This document shows positions 6,992-12,250 of a stretch of 12,250 nucleotides of DNA, in pieces. The position numbers and the translations under genes were made by a program. Source of the DNA: Deltaproteobacteria bacterium (GTDB taxonomy: Bacteria > Desulfobacterota > Desulfobacteria > Desulfobacterales > SURF-15); assembly GCA_024644775.1 (NCBI GenBank), contig JAHEHB010000142.1, forward strand, positions 1 through 12,250, given 5' to 3'. The notes under the pieces were generated by a model. It made no database searches. It saw only the letters and a list, made by a program, of their open reading frames with translations, and was not told where the DNA came from. Numbering within the stretch: the first letter of the stretch is position 1; the number at the start of each line of letters is the position of its first letter.

Positions 6992-9073
6992 ATGAAAACG
7001 AGATCGGAATTTATCGGAAAAATAGCCATTTCCATCGGCACTTCCATGTTGATGATTGCGATCATGCTTCGCATGGTTTCAACGGGTCTTGAACCGGCGA
7101 ATCGACCTCAGATTTTCACGGTTCTGCGAAATACCTCGCTGAGTCTGGTGGGTTTGTACCTCTGCTTTGCATTGGTGCAGGCGTATTTCAGAGCCATCCG
7201 GTATCGGCTGATTATTGCGGCCGGTAATGAAAAAGATGTGCCGAGTGTTTTCCACACCTACCTGGTCACACTCTGCAGAAATATGTTTGTGGATTTGCTG
7301 CCGGCTCGAATCGGCGAACTGAGTTACATCGCCATGATGAATCGGGGATACAACGTTTCCGGCAAAAATTGTCTCTCCTCCCTTTCCATCAGCTTTATGT
7401 TCGACTTCATTGCACTTTTGTTCATTATCATCGTTGTCATTTTTTTTCAGCTGATCCATAACACCGTTCAGGGATGGCTGATAACGGCATCCATTGTTCT
7501 CGTCCTACTGACGGCTTTTCTTACCGTTTTTCTCTTCTGGGGTATCAAATTCAGTGTCGAACTTTTCAGGAAATTTTTCCGTCGAGTCGGGGAGAATCGA
7601 ATCGTTCTTCGTATCTTGACGTTTATGGATGAATTCACCATTTCGCTGGATTTTGTTCGCGCCGCCGGTGTATTTCCCAAAGTCATCCTCTTGTCGTTGG
7701 CAGTTCGGATAAGCAAATATACCGGTATTTATTGTTTATTTGAGGGGGTTGTTCGCCCCAGTTTTCCCGTATTTTCAGATCTGCCGGTAATCAGCATCCT
7801 TACGTCGCTGTTGAGTGCCGAAGGTGCCGCCAGTCTGCCGGTACCCTCATTTATGAGTTTCGGCACCTATGAAGCCGGCGGCGCATTTGCACTGGTGTTG
7901 GCCGGTTTTGACAAAGCCCAATCGGTGGTTACCATGCTCTGCATCCATATCTGGGGTCAATTAATTGATTATAGCTTGGGGATTACCGGCCTGATTGTCT
8001 TTATTCTCAGATTCAGACGCCGGCGGAAAACTCCATCACCGGCAGTCGGTACTTTTAGAAAGACCCTAGTGACGGCCACTGCCGTGTTCTTTTTATTAGT
8101 GGGGCTGGTTTTTCTCGGTATTCAGCTCAGAAGCACCCAAAAAATCGGTGCGCTCAACCCTCCTCATAAAGGCCAGGCGGTCAAATCGACCGAGCATGAC
8201 TTGCGCCGATTGGAAACAGCCACAAGGGATTTGGAGGGATTCATTGTATGGAGTTCCAATCGATTTGGAAATCATGATATTTTAATGCTGAGCTTGCCGG
8301 ACTTGAAGATCACCCGGCTGACAAGGCACCCTCATGTCGATTATTTTCCGAGGATTTCTCCCGATGGGAGTAAAATCGTCTTTTCACGGTCCCATCAGCC
8401 CTGGGTTTCTCAGCGCAATTTGCACCCGTGGTCTGTTTATCTATTGGATCTCAAAACACGTAAAGAGCGCCTGATCACCCCCAGCGGCAATGTTCCGACG
8501 TGGTCAAAAGACGGCCATACCGTCTATTACCAACGGAACGGCGAACAATTTGTCGCACAGGATCTTAACACCGGCCGGGAAACCTTGCTGTTTAAATCCG
8601 GTCAGGGTTCGATACCGGCAGGTGTTGTGCTCCATACTCCATCCTTCAGTTCCAACCGCAAAGCGATGGCCGTTACCCTGCGAGGGCGAAAGCAGGCAAC
8701 GGCGGTTTACGAGCAAGGCGGGAAGGTTCGTCGAATCGGCGACGGATGCCAGCTTTCTTGGTCACCCGATTCATCCTATCTCTATTATGTGGACAAGGGG
8801 GGGCGAAAGCAGAATGCCTTCTACAAGGTCGTTTCGAATTCTGTCGGTCGCGATCTCTGGTTGGATTTACCGGGTGATTTCAGTCACGAGTATTTCCCTA
8901 AAGTCTCACCGAACGGGTCGTATCTCGTTTTCGGCGCCTGCAGCGAAGGACATGAGCACGACACGGCTGACTACGAGATTTTTCTATGGCAAATCGGAAC
9001 CCCTTCGCAAGCGGCGGTTCGGGTCAGTTTTCATACGGCCAACGATTGCTGGCCCGACATCTACTTACGATAG
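6992..9073 (+). CDS. Fusion of LPG-synthase/flippase-type membrane domain with TolB-like PD40 propeller
   Basis: 693 residues in two parts. Residues 10-340 are a polytopic membrane domain of the lysylphosphatidylglycerol-synthase TM (UPF0104) type. It has hydrophobic segments near 10-27, 47-64, 132-152, 161-183, 227-247 and 309-340, the VDLLPARIGELSYIA block (100-114) and the FMSFGTYEAGGAFAL block (287-301). Another TM segment at 358-378 leads into a linker and then a soluble domain from 415. That domain has PD40/TolB-type repeats: PRISPDGSKIVFSR (453-466), PTWSKDGHTVYY (502-513), LSWSPDSSYLYYV (588-600) and PKVSPNGSYLVFG (636-648). The membrane part is related to lipid or polyprenyl-lipid flippases; the propeller should face the periplasm if the last TM exits outward. 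Substrate unknown. Shine-Dalgarno weak (AGGGA). Confidence 0.85.
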   Translation: MKTRSEFIGKIAISIGTSMLMIAIMLRMVSTGLEPANRPQIFTVLRNTSLSLVGLYLCFALVQAYFRAIRYRLIIAAGNEKDVPSVFHTYLVTLCRNMFVDLLPARIGELSYIAMMNRGYNVSGKNCLSSLSISFMFDFIALLFIIIVVIFFQLIHNTVQGWLITASIVLVLLTAFLTVFLFWGIKFSVELFRKFFRRVGENRIVLRILTFMDEFTISLDFVRAAGVFPKVILLSLAVRISKYTGIYCLFEGVVRPSFPVFSDLPVISILTSLLSAEGAASLPVPSFMSFGTYEAGGAFALVLAGFDKAQSVVTMLCIHIWGQLIDYSLGITGLIVFILRFRRRRKTPSPAVGTFRKTLVTATAVFFLLVGLVFLGIQLRSTQKIGALNPPHKGQAVKSTEHDLRRLETATRDLEGFIVWSSNRFGNHDILMLSLPDLKITRLTRHPHVDYFPRISPDGSKIVFSRSHQPWVSQRNLHPWSVYLLDLKTRKERLITPSGNVPTWSKDGHTVYYQRNGEQFVAQDLNTGRETLLFKSGQGSIPAGVVLHTPSFSSNRKAMAVTLRGRKQATAVYEQGGKVRRIGDGCQLSWSPDSSYLYYVDKGGRKQNAFYKVVSNSVGRDLWLDLPGDFSHEYFPKVSPNGSYLVFGACSEGHEHDTADYEIFLWQIGTPSQAAVRVSFHTANDCWPDIYLR

Positions 9074-9125
9074 CGCCCGTCTCAAACCTCTGAGATTCGT
9101 TCATGTTTAAATCATAGTGGTCGGA

Positions 9126-9141
9126 ATCATAACTTTATGAT
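9126..9141. promoter_or_regulatory. Near-perfect palindrome upstream of the FAD oxidoreductase
   Basis: ATCATAA-CT-TTATGAT has 7-bp arms around a CT centre, 51 bp before the ATG at 9193. A second hairpin, TCTCA-AACCTC-TGAGA, lies near 9081-9096. No clear -35/-10 pair was found. An operator for the downstream gene is possible. It lacks the T-tract of an intrinsic terminator. Confidence 0.35.
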
Positions 9142-9192
9142 ATTATGCTAACGATACCAGTAACCTCTTGTTATTAATCAAAAGGACCTTCA

Positions 9193-10578
9193 ATGAAGAC
9201 TTTACGTGCAAATGTGGTGATATGCGGTGCCGGCATCGCCGGTATTTCTGCGGCTTACCATTTAGCTGTAAAACAGGGCGTTAAAGACATCTTATTGGTG
9301 GATGAGCGGTCACCGCTTACCTTAACGAGTGATAAATCGACCGAATGCTATCGCAATTGGTGGCCGGGACCCGATAATACAATGGTCAGCTTTATGAATC
9401 GCAGCATCGATTTGATAGAAGAACTGGCGGATGAAAGCGATAATTATTTTCACTTAAATCGACGAGGATATGTTTTTTTGACGGGTGATACGGATCAGGT
9501 AACGAGAATGAGACGGTCAGCCAAAGAGATTTCACAACTGGGGGCCGGGTCGTTGCGTTGCCACGACGGGAAAGACGATGATCCCCCCTATCCACCCCCT
9601 ATCTCGCAGGGCTTTAATTCTCAGCTCACCGGCGCCGACCTTGTGTTTGATTCCGCCCAAATACGGCGCCAATTCCCGTTTATCACCGATCAGGCGATTG
9701 CCATGCTGCATGTTCGACGCGGTGGCTGGCTGAGCGCACAACAATTCGGCATGTACATGCTCAATCAGGCAAAAACGCAAGGCGTAACGTTTCTAAGCGG
9801 CCGTATCACCGACGTTAAAACGAAAGCGGATCGAATCGAAACCGTTCACGTGAGCACGGGCAGCGGACCATTGCAGGTTTCAACCCCCACCATCATCATT
9901 GCCGCCGGACCATTTTTGCAGGAAATGGGGGCCATGATCGGGGTAGACTTTCCCGTGTTCAACGAACTGCATGGAAAAGTGGCCTTTAACGATCCTCGGG
10001 GCATCGTTTCCCGAGAGACGCCGCTTATGATCTGGGAGGACCCAACCACACCATACTGGAGTGACGAGGAGCGCAAGGAGCTGGCATCCAGCGATGACAC
10101 ACGCTGGTTGTTGCGGGCGTTTCCCGGTGGTGTCCATTTTCGGCCGGAAGGTGGATCCGGTAGTCATACGATATTGGCGCTGTGGACATACGATATTGAA
10201 ATTCATGAGCCGGTCATCCCCCCCACTTTTAACGATGCGTATGGCGAAATCGTTATCCGAGGTTTAGCACAAATGATTCCGGGCTTATCCGTTTACCTAG
10301 AAAAATTGAGCCGGCCTGTTGTAGACGGTGGATATTATTGCAAGACTAAGGAAAATAGACCACTGATAGGCCCGCTACCCGTCAAAGGCGCTTATCTTAT
10401 CGGTGCCTTATCCGGATTCGGTATTATGGCCGCTATGGCAGCCGGTGAATTGCTTGCAAAACATGTTACGGGTGATGACCTGCCCGAATATGCACCCGCT
10501 TTTCTTCTGGGTCGATATCAAGATCCAGGTTATCAGAAATTGCTCGAAGATTTGGATGTCACATCCGGTCAGTTATAA
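9193..10578 (+). CDS. FAD-dependent oxidoreductase, DAO (DadA/sarcosine oxidase-like) family
   Basis: 461 residues. The N-terminal dinucleotide-binding fold is clear: VVICGAGIAGISAAYHL with G12-x-G14-x-x-G17, then an acidic residue closing the second strand (LLVDERS). The C-terminal FAD-contact region is also typical: NRPLIGPLPVKGAYLIGALS then GFGIMAAMAAGELLA, around residues 388-422. Between them lies the substrate half with a long Pro/Asp-rich loop near 135-145. The family oxidises C-N bonds of amino acids or N-methyl compounds, passing electrons to oxygen or, in anaerobes, to carriers. Substrate and partner are not visible. The ATG has AAAGGA 7 nt upstream. It converges on the alcohol dehydrogenase with 8 bp between stops and no terminator hairpin in the gap. 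Confidence 0.87.
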   Translation: MKTLRANVVICGAGIAGISAAYHLAVKQGVKDILLVDERSPLTLTSDKSTECYRNWWPGPDNTMVSFMNRSIDLIEELADESDNYFHLNRRGYVFLTGDTDQVTRMRRSAKEISQLGAGSLRCHDGKDDDPPYPPPISQGFNSQLTGADLVFDSAQIRRQFPFITDQAIAMLHVRRGGWLSAQQFGMYMLNQAKTQGVTFLSGRITDVKTKADRIETVHVSTGSGPLQVSTPTIIIAAGPFLQEMGAMIGVDFPVFNELHGKVAFNDPRGIVSRETPLMIWEDPTTPYWSDEERKELASSDDTRWLLRAFPGGVHFRPEGGSGSHTILALWTYDIEIHEPVIPPTFNDAYGEIVIRGLAQMIPGLSVYLEKLSRPVVDGGYYCKTKENRPLIGPLPVKGAYLIGALSGFGIMAAMAAGELLAKHVTGDDLPEYAPAFLLGRYQDPGYQKLLEDLDVTSGQL

Positions 10579-10586
10579 CTCTTACT

Positions 10587-11624
10587 TTACGAATCCCTGT
10601 CTTTTTGCACATCCAACGGGGTAACCAGGATTTTGACCCCTTGCTGCCGTTCGTGCATCTGCAACGCTTCCATAAATTTTGAAAGTGACAGGGTATGACT
10701 AATGAGAGGCTGGACCTGAAGCCTTCCTGAGGCCAATAACTCCATGGTTCTTGGATAGCTGTCATGGCTGAGTAAAGACCCCAGAACCGATAGCTCTTTA
10801 CGAAACACCTGATAGGGACTGAATTCTACGCGAACTTCCGGATCATTTACTCCGAAAAGAACGATCTTTCCGCCTGGTTTCGTCACTTCAAAGCATTGGG
10901 AGACGGTCTGGGGAAGCCCGGCGCTTTCAAAGACAACGTCAACCCCACCGTTTGACGTATCTTTAATCGCTTCAACCGTATTCTGCTGAGTCGGGTCGAC
11001 TGTTGCCGATGCTCCCAGAGATTCGGCAATGTTCCGGCGCTGCGCTTGGGGCTCGGAAACAATCAGCGTTGTGGCACCTGATAACAATGCCATCTGCATT
11101 ATCATCAATCCAATGGCGCCTCCTCCTAATATGGCCACTGATTGCCCTGGTTTTATTTCTGCGCGATCCACACCGTGAACACAGCAGGATGCCGGCTCCA
11201 AAAAAGCGCCCCATTCGAGGGGCATTCCTTCCGGGATATGATATGCTTGTTGTTCTGGAATGCAGGTAAGCTCTGCAAATCCGCCGCCCTTATAATGGTA
11301 CATACTGCACCGGTTTTCGCATAGTCCCGGCTTTTCGCTTCTGCAAAATTCACAAACCTGACAGGTGATGCCCGGATCGATCGCAACACGGTCTCCCGGT
11401 GCAAATTTCGTCACCTTCGATCCGGTTTCTTGGATAACACCGGATACCTCATGTCCTGGCGTGCAACCGGTGTTAAGCTCCCAGGAACCATGGTACATAT
11501 GAACATCGGTTCCACAGATGCCACAATAACGAACGGCAACCAGTACATCATGCTCCCCGGGTTCGGGTGCAGGGCGATCCTCAAGCCTAAAATCCTTGAT
11601 GCCATGAGAAACAATTGCTTTCAT
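10587..11624 (-). CDS. Zinc-dependent medium-chain alcohol/polyol dehydrogenase
   Basis: 345 residues from ATG 11624, which has AAAGGA 8 nt upstream. An in-frame start further upstream (11756) would add 44 residues with no family likeness. Catalytic zinc ligands: C37 (CGICGTD), H58 and E59 (PGHE), with E143 nearby (FLEPASC). Structural zinc: C88, C91, C94, C102. The nucleotide-binding loop is GGGAIG at 167-172. The protein fits threonine- or sorbitol-dehydrogenase-like MDR enzymes, which oxidise secondary alcohols with NAD(P). Substrate is open. Its promoter region faces the MFS gene, so the two could be divergently controlled. Confidence 0.93.
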   Translation of the reverse strand: MKAIVSHGIKDFRLEDRPAPEPGEHDVLVAVRYCGICGTDVHMYHGSWELNTGCTPGHEVSGVIQETGSKVTKFAPGDRVAIDPGITCQVCEFCRSEKPGLCENRCSMYHYKGGGFAELTCIPEQQAYHIPEGMPLEWGAFLEPASCCVHGVDRAEIKPGQSVAILGGGAIGLMIMQMALLSGATTLIVSEPQAQRRNIAESLGASATVDPTQQNTVEAIKDTSNGGVDVVFESAGLPQTVSQCFEVTKPGGKIVLFGVNDPEVRVEFSPYQVFRKELSVLGSLLSHDSYPRTMELLASGRLQVQPLISHTLSLSKFMEALQMHERQQGVKILVTPLDVQKDRDS

Positions 11625-11708
11625 AACCCCATCCTTTGAAACTGTTGTTATTGGAACGAATAACCAAATTCCGATACGGTTACATTTTTTCTGTACACAT
11701 TTGGGTAC

Positions 11709-11736
11709 TATATAACTGTTTTCGGATTCAATGTAA
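11709..11736 (-). promoter_or_regulatory. Candidate promoter of the alcohol dehydrogenase
   Basis: On the minus strand TTACAT (11731-11736) is followed after 16 bp by TATATA (11709-11714). The leader before the ATG at 11624 would be about 80 nt. A plausible sigma70 match only. Confidence 0.35.
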
Positions 11737-11749
11737 AACCTATCTTGCC

Positions 11750-11778
11750 TTGACACATCTCATGCTTTTTCCTACTTT
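11750..11778 (+). promoter_or_regulatory. Candidate plus-strand promoter in the divergent region
   Basis: TTGACA (11750-11755), a perfect -35 box, is followed after 17 bp by a poor -10, TACTTT (11773-11778). If used, it would give a leader of roughly 330 nt before the MFS gene that covers the hairpins at 11848-11936. Confidence 0.3.
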
Positions 11779-12115
11779 GCTGCAGATGTCAAGCGTTTAT
11801 CTTTCGGAAAAAGAAGAAATCCATGTCGTGAACTGAAGGCGTACTTGCAGGGGACCCCTGGGTTGAATGGTTCAGATTTCAACGTTCCGGGTTGAAAAAC
11901 CCCACACAATTGGTATGAAAGGGATCCTGTTTTCATCTTGGTTATAAAGGCGTTTCATCCAAAGAATTATGCGGTTATGCCGGGTATTCCAGATCTTGAT
12001 CACTATTACGAGCCGCGTCCATCGGTTGTAACCCTTGAACCTTGAACTCTGAATCTGGAACCGATCAGTTTTTGAGATATAAAGATAAATCCATTGAATC
12101 AAGCGTTAGGGACGA
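11779..12115. other. Non-coding stretch with several short hairpins
   Basis: No protein-coding frame here looks real. Visible structure: CAGGGG-A-CCCCTG (11848-11860); GTTGAA (11862-11867) with its inverse TTCAAC (11878-11883); GGGTT-GAAA-AACCC (11889-11902), a 5-bp stem closed by a GAAA tetraloop; and ATGAAA (11915-11920) with TTTCAT (11931-11936). GGGTTGAA also occurs twice as a direct repeat (11860-11867 and 11889-11896). This may be a structured leader or decayed repeat DNA. No known riboswitch was recognised. Confidence 0.4.
12033..12060. repeat. Degenerate 7-bp tandem repeat, four units
   Basis: Four consecutive heptamers: CCTTGAA, CCTTGAA, CTCTGAA and TCTGGAA. The first two are identical and the next two have drifted. 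The repeat is intergenic, just before the MFS gene. Confidence 0.5.
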
Positions 12116-12250
12116 ATGGGGACACGATCTAAAACATATTCTATTTTTTACGGATATATTGTTGTATCCGCCGCCGTTTTTATCATGACAATAGCGTGGG
12201 GCACCAATCGAACCTTTGGGGTCTTTCTAAAACCCATGCTCAGTGAATTT
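12116..12250 (+). CDS. MFS transporter, N-terminal fragment cut by window edge
   Basis: 45 residues from ATG 12116 to the window end: a short basic head, then a hydrophobic first membrane segment (YSIFYGYIVVSAAVFIMTIA) and the loop GTNRTFGVFLKPMLSEF. This matches the start of major facilitator transporters of the monocarboxylate/oxalate-formate antiporter type, where YG(Y/W)-hydrophobic-FGVF..P...EF is usual. Substrate cannot be inferred. The upstream AGGGA lies only 3-4 nt before the ATG, which is tight, so the exact start is less certain than the frame. Confidence 0.72.
   Translation, partial: MGTRSKTYSIFYGYIVVSAAVFIMTIAWGTNRTFGVFLKPMLSEF

Noticed and set aside
8490..9110. 206-residue plus-strand open frame
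   Set aside because: It overlaps the PD40 domain of the 693-residue protein in another frame; its translation is Ser/Arg/Pro-rich without domain likeness, typical of a shadow frame.
11625..11756. 44-residue N-terminal extension of the alcohol dehydrogenase
   Set aside because: The family starts at MKAIV; a good Shine-Dalgarno lies before ATG 11624, and the extension covers the candidate promoter.
11872..12102. 76-residue minus-strand open frame in the right intergenic region
   Set aside because: It runs through the hairpins and heptamer repeat, has repeat-derived composition and no domain likeness.

Overview
The window looks like a piece of chromosome from a strictly anaerobic bacterium, most likely a Desulfobacterota (former deltaproteobacterial) lineage. 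This is inferred from a small siroheme/[4Fe-4S] sulfite-reductase-like protein, an aldo/keto reductase with a ferredoxin-like tail, a LarE-type sulfur transferase, a LUD-domain protein, moderate GC content and AATGACGAATG-type intergenic repeats. No rRNA, tRNA, CRISPR array or transposase was seen.

Left part (1-3164, minus strand): four genes that look like one operon, read right to left. They are a sulfite/nitrite-reductase-like Fe-S protein, LarE (sharing ATGA with the previous stop), a COG1453-type aldo/keto reductase with two C-terminal Fe-S clusters, and the N-terminal end of a leucyl aminopeptidase that runs off the left edge. A candidate promoter lies about 80-110 bp upstream of the first gene.

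Centre (3165-6906, plus strand): a divergent intergenic region holds an AT-rich palindromic cluster and a small inverted-repeat element. Next come a DUF6125-like protein whose real start is probably a GTG downstream of the repeat, a LUD-domain protein with a cysteine-rich C-terminus, and a long tagaturonate-reductase (UxaB)-like dehydrogenase. A class I methyltransferase remnant follows; its N- and C-terminal ends are still readable but the SAM-binding core is missing.

Right part (6992-12250): a large membrane protein joins an LPG-synthase/flippase-type transmembrane domain to a TolB-like PD40 propeller. Then come a DAO-family FAD oxidoreductase and, converging on it with only 8 bp between the stops, a zinc-dependent medium-chain alcohol dehydrogenase. 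A roughly 490 bp non-coding stretch with several small hairpins and a degenerate 7-bp tandem repeat precedes the start of an MFS transporter that runs off the right edge.

The clearest functional unit is the minus-strand operon. The sulfite-reductase-like protein could make or handle sulfide next to a LarE whose three cysteines fit the Fe-S type of sulfur transfer, but this link is inference. The items most worth a second look are that pairing, the flippase-propeller fusion and the gutted methyltransferase.
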